A stretch of DNA of 29,011 nucleotides from the NCBI GenBank assembly GCA_045578245.1, contig JAZNJX010000088.1, forward strand, positions 1 through 29,011. The letters run 5' to 3'. The number at the start of each line of letters is the position of its first letter. Positions within the stretch are counted from its first letter, which is position 1. Of this stretch, positions 1-7,249 are shown piece by piece. Under the pieces are notes generated by a model. The model did no database searches, was not told where the DNA came from, and saw only the letters and a list, made by a program, of their open reading frames with translations. Both the position numbers and the translations under genes were made by a program. The stretch is from Fimenecus sp045578245. GTDB lineage: Bacteria > Bacillota > Clostridia > Oscillospirales > Acutalibacteraceae.

Positions 1-91
1 CTTGTGTTAATTTTCGCAAAAGTTTGATTTTCGCAAAAGTAGTTTCAATAACAAAAAACCTCCCGAAAGGGAGGTTTTTTTATTGTATTTC
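1..91. repeat. 91-bp direct repeat, copy 1
   Basis: This is identical, base for base, to 174-264, giving a period of 173 bp. The unit contains two tandem 17-bp segments sharing the core TTTTCGCAAAAGT, then a GC-rich terminator-like hairpin, then a copy of the last codons of spoVM. It begins at base 1 of the window, so it may extend further left. Confidence 0.95.
53..81. terminator. Terminator-like hairpin in repeat copy 1
   Basis: AACCTCCC, loop GAAA and GGGAGGTT, flanked by an A-run on the left and a T-run on the right, so it could stop transcription from either strand. It is the duplicate of the spoVM terminator. Confidence 0.8.
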
Positions 92-173
92 AAGTCGGAG
101 GCCAAGCGTCTTAGAAGACAAGCAAGTTGTTCAACTCCTTGGCTCACAGAACGACATGGCTACGATCCGACTT
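92..173. other. 82-nt structured element, possible small RNA or repeat spacer
   Basis: The segment between the two repeat copies is bounded by a perfect 8-bp inverted repeat (AAGTCGGA at 92-99, TCCGACTT at 166-173). Nested inside are a stem pairing 100-106 with 138-144 (GCCAAG/CTTGGC core) and two small hairpins, GTCTT/AAGAC at 108-119 and AGTTG/CAACT at 125-136. Because the pairing is palindromic, either strand could fold. It does not fit a tRNA cloverleaf: there is no T-loop and no 7-base anticodon loop with a 5-bp stem. The identity is unknown. It could be a small RNA, a repeat-family element or a recombination remnant. Confidence 0.4.
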
Positions 174-264
174 CTTGTGTTAATTTTCGCAAAAGTTTGA
201 TTTTCGCAAAAGTAGTTTCAATAACAAAAAACCTCCCGAAAGGGAGGTTTTTTTATTGTATTTC
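174..264. repeat. 91-bp direct repeat, copy 2, overlapping the end of spoVM
   Basis: Perfect match to 1-91. This copy is the one joined to the functional spoVM gene: its right end encodes the last three spoVM residues and the stop codon, and the hairpin in it serves as the gene's terminator. Identity stops at base 265 (t here, a at the equivalent base 92). Confidence 0.95.
226..254 (-). terminator. Intrinsic terminator of the long operon, just after spoVM
   Basis: An 8-bp stem (230-237 with 242-249) with a 4-base loop, followed on the minus strand by six T residues. It begins within two bases of the spoVM stop codon at 255-253. The A-run on the other side makes it potentially bidirectional. 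Confidence 0.88.
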
Positions 265-339
265 TGTTTTCTTTATACCAAATATTTTTCTTAATATTCC
301 ACCTAAAAGTTTTGGACTTTTTACTAAAACAACTTTCAT
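253..339 (-). CDS. spoVM: Stage V sporulation protein SpoVM (28 aa)
   Basis: A very small amphipathic peptide. In Bacillus subtilis, SpoVM sits in the outer forespore membrane, recognises its positive curvature and anchors the coat morphogen SpoIVA. This 28-residue product matches the B. subtilis 26-residue protein in length and pattern: it starts MK, has the functionally important Pro at position 9 followed by Lys, then LLGGILR (FLGGIVR in B. subtilis), and ends in a basic tail. The ATG at 339 is preferred over an in-frame ATG at 348, because GGGGAG lies 9 bases before the former and touches the latter. The location downstream of prkC, rsgA and thiN is the spoVM location in B. subtilis. The last codons lie in the 91-bp repeat. 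Confidence 0.9.
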   Translation of the reverse strand: MKVVLVKSPKLLGGILRKIFGIKKTEIQ

Positions 340-353
340 CGTTCCCATCTCCC

Positions 354-497
354 CTAACCTTTGCAAAGGGTAAATCCACATATTACAAGTGCAATAGCTA
401 GTAATATAATAATGGCCTTTTCGGGAAGAATTAAAGAAACCAACAATCCAAGACCTAATGCCACGAATATAATTCCTTTATTGCTTTTTCTTCCCAT
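354..497 (-). CDS. Small membrane protein of unknown function (47 aa), between thiN and spoVM
   Basis: The product starts MGRKSNK, followed by two hydrophobic stretches, about residues 8-24 and 28-43, separated by a short PEK turn, then a CKG end. It looks like a helical hairpin or one long membrane segment. The start at 497 has a strong Shine-Dalgarno, AAGGGGG, 7 bases upstream. The stop is 14 bases before the spoVM start, so the two are probably co-translated from one message. I do not recognise the family. The position suggests a link to spoVM or sporulation, but that is inference. Its ribosome-binding site lies in a hairpin arm (see 505-545). Confidence 0.75.
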   Translation of the reverse strand: MGRKSNKGIIFVALGLGLLVSLILPEKAIIILLAIALVICGFTLCKG

Positions 498-504
498 AAA
501 AATT

Positions 505-545
505 CCCCCTTGCATATGTATTTTACTACATTATACGTAAGGGGG
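505..545 (-). promoter_or_regulatory. Inverted repeat covering the ribosome-binding site of the 47-aa gene
   Basis: Arms 533-545 and 505-517 pair over 13 positions in RNA read from the minus strand: 11 Watson-Crick pairs, one G-U and one A-C mismatch, with a 15-base loop. The 3' arm is the Shine-Dalgarno AAGGGGG of the 47-aa gene. Five T residues follow after two A residues, so the same structure could act as a terminator for transcripts coming through thiN. Confidence 0.65.
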
Positions 546-558
546 ATATTTTTGTTAC
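530..558 (-). promoter_or_regulatory. Candidate promoter for the 47-aa gene and spoVM
   Basis: A perfect -10 TATAAT (535-530) lies 17 bases from GTAACA (558-553), which matches 4 of 6 positions of the -35 consensus. The -35 overlaps the thiN stop codon. The predicted start, around 524-522, falls in the loop of the hairpin at 505-545. A SigmaE-type promoter would be expected for spoVM by analogy with B. subtilis, but I do not see a good -35 for it here. Confidence 0.5.
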
Positions 559-1187
559 ATTTGTGTTTCGATAATAATCAGTGTACCTTTTTCAACAGAG
601 ATTTCACCGTAATCTTCCACTATATCATTACTGATACCCATTGGTAAAAACGGATTTAAAGTATAATCTTCTATCAAATAGTGAAAACCTTTTTCAGTAA
701 CTCCATAAGCTTTTTCTCCAAAAGCAAAAACTGAAATTTGCTTGTTTGGTGAAAAAGGAATGACTAACTTTGAATCGGTAATTGCATAAAATTTATGCTT
801 TTCATCAATTATGCTGAACTTATTACCCTCTTTTGACGCCCTTGCCATAACAGAAATATTAGCAAATGTATGTTCAAATCTACCACCAGTGCCACCTAAC
901 AACAAAAAGTTATTAAAGCCACGCTTTACTCCCTCGTTATATGCTGCCTCGCAGTCTGTAAGGTCTTTTTCAACAGGAAGAGTGATTGTTTCCACATTTT
1001 TTGAAAAACACGTTATAGAGTCAAAATCGCCAATAAGAAGGCCAGGGTTAATACTCGCCTTAACAGCCATATCATAACCACTATCAGCACAAATAACATA
1101 ATCATTTTCAGAAATATTTGATTTTATCAGTTCAGGTGTACAGTCCCCTCCACCGATTATAACACATCTTGAATTTATATTTCCCAT
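555..1187 (-). CDS. thiN: Thiamine pyrophosphokinase
   Basis: Transfers pyrophosphate from ATP to thiamine, giving the cofactor thiamine diphosphate. The 210-residue length matches the Bacillus ThiN type. Visible family motifs are the N-terminal IIGGGD strand, CADSGYD, LIGDFDS, the acidic KDLTDCEAA segment and GGTGGRFEHT. The start overlaps the end of rsgA by 13 bases, so the two are translationally linked. In B. subtilis, rpe separates the two genes; here it is absent. No thiamine riboswitch is possible directly upstream, because there is no leader. Confidence 0.93.
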   Translation of the reverse strand: MGNINSRCVIIGGGDCTPELIKSNISENDYVICADSGYDMAVKASINPGLLIGDFDSITCFSKNVETITLPVEKDLTDCEAAYNEGVKRGFNNFLLLGGTGGRFEHTFANISVMARASKEGNKFSIIDEKHKFYAITDSKLVIPFSPNKQISVFAFGEKAYGVTEKGFHYLIEDYTLNPFLPMGISNDIVEDYGEISVEKGTLIIIETQM

Positions 1188-2047
1188 TCTTTGATTTCCT
1201 TTGCATGATTATACATCTGTATATAATTATTATGTCTTGACTCGCTTATAAGACCATCTTTAACTGCCTGACATATTGAACATCCTTTATCATTCACGTG
1301 AGCGCATGATGTAAATTTACATGTTCCTAAATATTCCCTAAATTCACGGAAGCAATATGGTAATTCATCTTTTTTTATAATCTCTGTTTTTTCAAAATCC
1401 AAAGATGAAAAACCAGGTGTATCTATAACATAACCACCACATGTGGAAAACAGTTGTGCTTGTCGTGTGGTATGACGACCACGCCCCAACTTATCACTTA
1501 TTGCTCCCGTTGAAAGATTAAGAGTACTGTCAAGTCGATTAAGCAATGTGCTTTTTCCTACACCTGAATTTCCTGTGAAAGCACTTATCTTACCCTTCAT
1601 AATCTCCTTGATTTTATCAAGTGATTCATCGTTATCAAGAGTAATAACAGTTATACCACAATTTTTGTAATTATCTACAATCTCATCATAAGATGATAAG
1701 TCTGTTTTTGAAATTATAATATATGGTTCAATGTTCTTATGTTCAGCAATAGCAATCAACTTATCAATGACAAAATAATTAGGTCTTGGTTCAACCGTTG
1801 ATACAACAATTAAAAGATTATCAATATTTGATACCGGTGGTCTCACAAGATAATTTTTTCTATCATAAATTCTATCGATTGTGTTTTCTGCGTTTTCATT
1901 TACAGTGATTCCAACACAGTCACCAACAAGAGGTGTTATTCTGCTCTTTCTGAAAATACCTCTTGCTTTACATTCATATATCGTATTGGCGACTTCAACA
2001 TAATAGAAGCCGCCAATACCTTTTGTTATAATGCCTTTAAAATTCAT
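1175..2047 (-). CDS. rsgA: Ribosome small subunit-dependent GTPase RsgA
   Basis: A circularly permuted GTPase that assists late maturation of the 30S subunit. It has an N-terminal OB-fold (about residues 1-65), then G motifs in permuted order: SKTD (113-116), the P-loop GNSGVGKST (159-167), the switch RGRHTT (189-194) and DTPGF (209-213). A zinc-binding knuckle formed by C243, C248, H250 and C256 follows. The length of 290 is typical. It starts 5 bases after the prkC stop with only a weak ribosome-binding site. In B. subtilis RsgA (CpgA) is a substrate of PrkC, consistent with the adjacency. Confidence 0.95.
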   Translation of the reverse strand: MNFKGIITKGIGGFYYVEVANTIYECKARGIFRKSRITPLVGDCVGITVNENAENTIDRIYDRKNYLVRPPVSNIDNLLIVVSTVEPRPNYFVIDKLIAIAEHKNIEPYIIISKTDLSSYDEIVDNYKNCGITVITLDNDESLDKIKEIMKGKISAFTGNSGVGKSTLLNRLDSTLNLSTGAISDKLGRGRHTTRQAQLFSTCGGYVIDTPGFSSLDFEKTEIIKKDELPYCFREFREYLGTCKFTSCAHVNDKGCSICQAVKDGLISESRHNNYIQMYNHAKEIKEWEI

Positions 2048-2052
2048 ATAGC

Positions 2053-4185
2053 CTATACACTCGGTCCTGTACTAACTGTCAATGTAATGGATTCTTTAAC
2101 TGAAAATCTTGTTGAACCATCTGTTACCGGAACCTGACCAATAACTGTACCGGCAGGATAAGTACTACTTGGTGCATTAATATATTCGATATTTCTGAAT
2201 CCGGCAGCATTAAGCTTAGCTGTAGCTAAATCTTTATCAAGACCTACCACATTTATAAGTATAACAATATCTTCAACTTCAGTTACCTCGGCAGGAATTT
2301 TTGTAAAGTCAATTTTCCCCTTTTGAACAGGTGCATCATCTATAGTAACTGTATATTCATTATTAGCACCGCTGCCAGAAACTGAAATAATTTGGGTTGA
2401 ACCACCAAGATATAATTCTTCTGATGTATATGCTAGTGTATTGTTAATATAAACTTTCAAAATGCCTGGTTTATTTATAGCTGGAAGTTTTACAGAAAGC
2501 TCAGCAACTGAATTTGAAGGAATACCGTTACTGATTTCAATGTCTATGGCTGAACCTGCAGGTGCTTTTTCACCTTCCTGAACAGATTGTGTAACAATGA
2601 TGCCTGCTTCCTGGTCGCTATTTACCTCAGTCACAGTACCTAATACAAGGCCATATCCCAATAAGAGTTGTTCAGCCTCATCCTTGCCACAGCCAATGAT
2701 TTTAGGCACTTCAACTTCTTCCCTGACATCAGTTGCGATATACACCTTAACTGTTGTACCAGGTTTTACAGCTGTGCCAACTTCAGGTGATGTCTTTATA
2801 ACATTACCAGGTTTTACTGTATCAGAATACTCAGTGATGTACTGAGGTTTTAATTTGTGAGAAATAAGATACTCATCAGCATCAGCCTTTGACATGCCAA
2901 TAATTGACTTATCAATTATCTTTAAATCCTGATTATTAACGATTGTCAATGTAATCTTTGAACCAACTTTAACCTTGGTATCTTCTTTAGGGTCCTGTTT
3001 AATAACAGTACCGTTTTCACGATTACCGTCCACATCAAACTCTGTTACAAACTCAAAGTCCTCATACTTTTTATTGTCCTGAATGTCATCGTAATAATTC
3101 ATTCCATTAAAATTAGGAACTTCAACCTTATTTTTAGAGCCAAAGCCCCAAATAAAGCCACCAATAATAAGTGCAAGAACAATAATACCTGCAATAGCAC
3201 CTAACATAATAGCAGAAGATTTATTCATAGACTGTGTTTCTTCCGGCTGTTGGTCTCTATTATTATATCTTGACTCTCTAATAGTGTTATCTGATGCTGA
3301 ACGGATATACTTTGTAGGTTCGCTATCAACAAAGTAAGTATAATTAAACTTAATTGATGGATTTCGTTTAAATTCATTTATATCAACAAGCATTTCAGCC
3401 GCTGAGCGATATCTGCTTTGACGTGATTTCTGCATTGCACGCATTGTTATCTGTTCAAGACCTAAAGGAAGTGAAGGAAAAATATCTCTCGGTCTTACAG
3501 GGTCCTGCTGAACCTGCATCAATGCAACAGATACTGCGCTATCTCCTTGGAACGGAAGTCGTCCTGTAAGCATTTCATACATAACAACACCAACAGAATA
3601 AATATCTGCTTTTTCGTCGGTCATTTCGCCACGTGCCTGTTCAGGGCTGATATAGTGAACTGAACCTATTGCCTTATCAGAAATTGTATTTACATCGGAA
3701 CGACTGAAACGAGCAATACCAAAATCAGTAACCTTGATTGTGCCATCCTGTAAAAGCATTATGTTCTGTGGTTTAATATCCTGATGAACAATACCTTTAT
3801 CATGAGCATGCTGTAATGCTGCTAGAATCTGTCCAACAAAATGTACTGCCTCTTTCCAGTTAACAACACCCTGCTGTTCGATGTATTCTTTCAAAGTGAT
3901 ACCATCAACATACTCCATTACAATATACTGAAGTCTGTCTCCAAAACTAACATTATAAACACGTACAATATTAGGATGAGAAAGAACAGCAATAGCCTTT
4001 GATTCATTTTTAAACCTACGCTTAAGTTCCTCATTTGTAAGATATTCATCTTTTAAAATCTTTATTGCAACAATTCTATCATCAATATTGTCGTAAGCCT
4101 TATAAACAACTGCCATACCGCCTACACCAATAATTTCTCTTATTTCATATCGTCCATCGAGACGTTTTCCACAAAAATTATCCAT
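2053..4185 (-). CDS. prkC: PASTA-domain Ser/Thr protein kinase (PrkC/PknB type)
   Basis: A membrane kinase that senses muropeptides and cell-wall state. The ATG at 4185 is chosen because AAGGGAG lies 7 bases upstream; a TTG at 4206 would place that site inside the gene. The 710 residues comprise a cytoplasmic kinase domain (about 14-275: Gly-loop GVGGMAVV, K42, catalytic D136, N141, DFG 154-156), one membrane segment (about 325-348), then four PASTA domains (about 354-418, 420-486, 490-554, 637-706). A separate beta-rich stretch of about 80 residues lies between the third and fourth. The catalytic loop reads HQD instead of HRD. It pairs with the phosphatase gene just upstream. Confidence 0.95.
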   Translation of the reverse strand: MDNFCGKRLDGRYEIREIIGVGGMAVVYKAYDNIDDRIVAIKILKDEYLTNEELKRRFKNESKAIAVLSHPNIVRVYNVSFGDRLQYIVMEYVDGITLKEYIEQQGVVNWKEAVHFVGQILAALQHAHDKGIVHQDIKPQNIMLLQDGTIKVTDFGIARFSRSDVNTISDKAIGSVHYISPEQARGEMTDEKADIYSVGVVMYEMLTGRLPFQGDSAVSVALMQVQQDPVRPRDIFPSLPLGLEQITMRAMQKSRQSRYRSAAEMLVDINEFKRNPSIKFNYTYFVDSEPTKYIRSASDNTIRESRYNNRDQQPEETQSMNKSSAIMLGAIAGIIVLALIIGGFIWGFGSKNKVEVPNFNGMNYYDDIQDNKKYEDFEFVTEFDVDGNRENGTVIKQDPKEDTKVKVGSKITLTIVNNQDLKIIDKSIIGMSKADADEYLISHKLKPQYITEYSDTVKPGNVIKTSPEVGTAVKPGTTVKVYIATDVREEVEVPKIIGCGKDEAEQLLLGYGLVLGTVTEVNSDQEAGIIVTQSVQEGEKAPAGSAIDIEISNGIPSNSVAELSVKLPAINKPGILKVYINNTLAYTSEELYLGGSTQIISVSGSGANNEYTVTIDDAPVQKGKIDFTKIPAEVTEVEDIVILINVVGLDKDLATAKLNAAGFRNIEYINAPSSTYPAGTVIGQVPVTDGSTRFSVKESITLTVSTGPSV

Positions 4186-4208
4186 TAATAAAGCTCCCTT
4201 CAGCAAAA

Positions 4209-4937
4209 TTAATACGAAACTGTAACAACAGTAACATTATCTCCGCCACCGTTGTGGTTTGCACAATTAACAAGTCTTTCTGCAAACTCGTAAAATTTAC
4301 CATCTTCAGTTAACTTATAAATTTCTTCAGGTGAAACATAATTAGTTAAACCATCAGTACAAATCAAAAGAACATCATTCTCTGAAACGTCTTCCTCACA
4401 GAAGTCAATTTGCAAATCTTCAGAAACACCAAGTGCACGAGTAATTAAATTCTTACGTGGGTCTTCACGTGCTTCATCAGGTGTAAGTTTTCCACTATCT
4501 ACCATTTCTTGTACGAATGAATGGTCTTTTGTAAGTTGATGAAGTTTACCAGAAGATAGAATATAGGCTCTTGAATCACCTGCGTGAGCTACATAGACAC
4601 GTTCATCAGCGACAATAGCAACAACAACTGTTGTTCCCATTCCTGACAATTCAGGATTCTTCCTACTCATGTCGTAAACACTCACGTTAGCAGCAATTAT
4701 TGCTGACATAAACATATTTCTTATTGATGAAAAAGACATACCATGACGATATGAAGATGATATTCTCTCTGAGATAATCTTAACAGCAGTTGAGCTTGCT
4801 AAGTTACCACCATTTGAACCACCCATGCCATCACAAACAACAGCCCATGCTACAGAACCCGGTAATTCACCAGCTGCATATGAGTCTTGGTTGCTAGTTC
4901 TTCTTAAACCAATATCTGTTTTTGCAACAATTCTCAC
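4209..4937 (-). CDS. stp: PP2C-family Ser/Thr phosphatase (Stp/PrpC)
   Basis: A metal-dependent phosphatase that reverses phosphorylation by the neighbouring kinase. The PP2C motifs are present in order: the N-terminal Asp-rich SNQDSY, CDGMGGSNGG, SGMGTTVV, HAGDSRAY, the acidic LLICTDGLTNYV and the C-terminal GGGDNVTV, which together carry the Mn/Mg-binding aspartates. About 242 residues, as usual. Two GTG starts are possible, 4946 and 4937. The second is preferred because AGGTGA lies 5 bases before it, while the first abuts the rlmN stop. The message continues into prkC after 23 bases. Confidence 0.94.
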   Translation of the reverse strand: MRIVAKTDIGLRRTSNQDSYAAGELPGSVAWAVVCDGMGGSNGGNLASSTAVKIISERISSSYRHGMSFSSIRNMFMSAIIAANVSVYDMSRKNPELSGMGTTVVVAIVADERVYVAHAGDSRAYILSSGKLHQLTKDHSFVQEMVDSGKLTPDEAREDPRKNLITRALGVSEDLQIDFCEEDVSENDVLLICTDGLTNYVSPEEIYKLTEDGKFYEFAERLVNCANHNGGGDNVTVVTVSY

Positions 4938-4946
4938 TACAATCAC

Positions 4947-5978
4947 CTACTTTTTACGCTTTGATGCTCTGAGCTGTCCACAAGAAGCATTTATATCACT
5001 ACCAAGTGTTCTGCGAACAGTAGCAGTAATTCCTCTTGATGACAGTATATCTATAAATCTTTTCTGTCTTTCAACAGAACTTTTTTCATAACTGGTTTCT
5101 CTGACATTATTGACAGGAATCAAGTTCACATGACAAAGAGTACCCTTTAGACGATTTGCCAATTCAGTAGCACACTCATCACTATCATTAACGCCTTTTA
5201 TCATTGCATATTCAAATGAAATTCGTCTTCCTGTAAATTCTGAATAATATTTGCAAGCCCTAAGTAATTCGTCTATGTCGTATGACTTGTTAATAGGCAT
5301 TGACATTGACCTGATTTGATTGTTAGGTGCATGTAAAGAAACTGACAAAGTAAGACCATATTTTTTCTCAGCCAGTTCGTATATTTTAGGCACTACTCCA
5401 CAAGTAGAGAGAGAAATATGACGCATACTCATATTCTGCCCTTTTTCATCGGTTATAAGTTCAAGCATTTTGACAACATTATCATAATTATCAAGTGGCT
5501 CACCCGTTCCCATAAGAACAAGGTGGTTAATCTTAACATTCAAATCATTCTGTGCAGTATATATTTCAGAAAGCATTTCACCAACACTTAACTGACGCAC
5601 AAAACCACCAATAGCAGATGCACAGAATGTGCACCCCATCTTACAGCCAACCTGTGTTGAAATACAAATAGAATAACCATATTTATATTTCATAACAACA
5701 CTTTCAACATATTCTCCGTCAGGAAGAACAAACAAGTATTTAACTGTATTGTCAATTTGTGAAACAAGTTTTGTATTTATATTACACTTACTAATATAGA
5801 AACGATTACTTAACTGATTACGCATATCCTTTGATAAATTCGTCATTTCATCAAACGAATCAACACATTTCTCATGCACCCATGAAAAAATCTGATTAAC
5901 CCTGAATTTAGGAAATCCAAGGTTAATTATTTCAGTTGACATTTCATCATAATTCAACGAGCGTAAATCTTTTAACAT
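4947..5978 (-). CDS. rlmN: Dual-specificity 23S rRNA/tRNA adenine-C2 methyltransferase RlmN
   Basis: A radical-SAM enzyme that methylates C2 of A2503 in 23S rRNA and A37 in some tRNAs, supporting translational fidelity. The radical-SAM cysteines are C112, C116 and C119 (CKMGCTFC), and the second catalytic cysteine is near the C-terminus (C333, in SCGQLR). GTGEPLDNY and the SLHAPNN segment are also typical. 343 residues is a normal length. The lack of rRNA-resistance features means this is RlmN rather than Cfr, in keeping with its place between rsmB and the phosphatase/kinase pair, as in B. subtilis. Confidence 0.95.
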   Translation of the reverse strand: MLKDLRSLNYDEMSTEIINLGFPKFRVNQIFSWVHEKCVDSFDEMTNLSKDMRNQLSNRFYISKCNINTKLVSQIDNTVKYLFVLPDGEYVESVVMKYKYGYSICISTQVGCKMGCTFCASAIGGFVRQLSVGEMLSEIYTAQNDLNVKINHLVLMGTGEPLDNYDNVVKMLELITDEKGQNMSMRHISLSTCGVVPKIYELAEKKYGLTLSVSLHAPNNQIRSMSMPINKSYDIDELLRACKYYSEFTGRRISFEYAMIKGVNDSDECATELANRLKGTLCHVNLIPVNNVRETSYEKSSVERQKRFIDILSSRGITATVRRTLGSDINASCGQLRASKRKK

Positions 5979-5983
5979 CCAAT

Positions 5984-7246
5984 CTATTCCTTAATAAATT
6001 TTGCAAAGAAAAAACCATCTGAGTCTTTATGTGGAATTAAAGTAACCATTGACTCAAGTTTAAAATTATTATGTTCGTTTAAAAATCTGTTACAGACATC
6101 TTCGTTTTCACTTTTACTCAAGGAGCAAGTGGAATAAACTAACACGCCTTTTTCTTTTAAATATAATGACGCATTATTTAAAATATTATATTGCAAATCA
6201 CATAATTTGTCAATAAAGCTGAAGTCCTTGTATTTGATTTCAGGCTTTCTACGAATAACTCCAAGACCACCACAAGGAACATCACACAAAACCTTATCAG
6301 CCTTCGGTAAGTCTGAGTTAAATACTGATGCATCCCCTATCTGAGCATCAATAATTGTAATACCAAGTCGTTTTGCACCATTATTAATCAACTTGATTTT
6401 GTGTTCATACAAATCAAACGAAAAAACATTACCTTTATTATTCATTTTTTCAGCGATAGTAAAGGATTTGCCACCAGGTGCTGCACAAAGGTCAAATACG
6501 ACTTCATTTTCCTGAGGGTTAAGAAAATCGATACAAGTCTGTGATGCCAAATCCTGAGCATGAAAATAGCCTTTTTTATAACATTCAGTTTTAAATACGG
6601 CACCACTTATAATTTCTAATGAATTTTCTCTATTTTCTATCTTTTTTGAAATAACATCTTCATTTTCAAGTTGAGAAATAAGCTCATCTGTTGATATTTT
6701 TAAATTATTAACTCGGATGAATGTTGAAACTGAACCTATTGACGATTCAAGTATTTTCTCTGCATCTATGTAACCGTAATCATTAACGTAATGCTCAACC
6801 AATTGTTCAGGACAAGAGTATTTTATGCTTAAATCATATATTTTATTGTCAGTTTCAGGCAAGGAAACTTCCGTTGTTGATACTTTTCTTAAAACAGAAT
6901 TTATAAGACCTGATGCAAATGCACACTTAACTTTTTTTGATAATTTAACACTTTCGTTTACAGCAGCAGAACCAGGAACTTTGTCCATATATTTTATCTG
7001 ATAAACACCCATTCTTAAAAGTGTAAGAACTTGTGGATTTAATTTTTTGATAGGTTGAGTTAAGAATTTTGAAAGTATGTAGTCAATAGTTATTTTTCGT
7101 TCAAGAACACCATAAACCAAAGCGCAAACAAAGGGTGCCGATGTTGCCTCGTTTTCATTGAGAACTGCATCGACAGTTATATTTGAATATGCCTTATCTC
7201 GTTCTATTTTATTTAAAATTTTATATGCTAAAAATCTATCGTCCAT
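5984..7246 (-). CDS. rsmB: 16S rRNA (cytosine-967-C5) methyltransferase RsmB
   Basis: SAM-dependent m5C methyltransferase of the small-subunit rRNA. It has an N-terminal NusB-like RNA-binding domain (about residues 1-135) and a Rossmann methyltransferase domain with FDLCAAPGGKS (SAM binding), CDVPCGGLGV and YSTCSLSKSENE, the last carrying the nucleophilic cysteine. 420 residues is close to the usual length. It starts 3 bases after the zinc metallopeptidase stop, with a purine-rich but weak ribosome-binding site, and is followed 5 bases later by rlmN. Confidence 0.94.
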   Translation of the reverse strand: MDDRFLAYKILNKIERDKAYSNITVDAVLNENEATSAPFVCALVYGVLERKITIDYILSKFLTQPIKKLNPQVLTLLRMGVYQIKYMDKVPGSAAVNESVKLSKKVKCAFASGLINSVLRKVSTTEVSLPETDNKIYDLSIKYSCPEQLVEHYVNDYGYIDAEKILESSIGSVSTFIRVNNLKISTDELISQLENEDVISKKIENRENSLEIISGAVFKTECYKKGYFHAQDLASQTCIDFLNPQENEVVFDLCAAPGGKSFTIAEKMNNKGNVFSFDLYEHKIKLINNGAKRLGITIIDAQIGDASVFNSDLPKADKVLCDVPCGGLGVIRRKPEIKYKDFSFIDKLCDLQYNILNNASLYLKEKGVLVYSTCSLSKSENEDVCNRFLNEHNNFKLESMVTLIPHKDSDGFFFAKFIKE

Positions 7247-7249
7247 AAT

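Noticed and set aside
91..173. tRNA gene
   Set aside because: The ends pair like an acceptor stem, but there is no GTTCRA-type T-loop, no valid D-arm and no 5-bp anticodon stem with a 7-base loop on either strand.
1..264. CRISPR array
   Set aside because: Only two long copies, the short 17-bp motif is in direct tandem without spacers, and no cas genes are present.
83..373. Plus-strand open frame of 96 codons across the repeat
   Set aside because: It runs through the repeat, the terminator hairpin and the antisense of spoVM and the 47-aa gene, has no ribosome-binding site, and its composition follows the repeat, not a protein.
1188..1260. TPP riboswitch ahead of thiN
   Set aside because: thiN overlaps rsgA coding sequence and has no leader.
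4947..5978. Cfr-type resistance methyltransferase
   Set aside because: Housekeeping position next to rsmB, and the sequence fits RlmN throughout.
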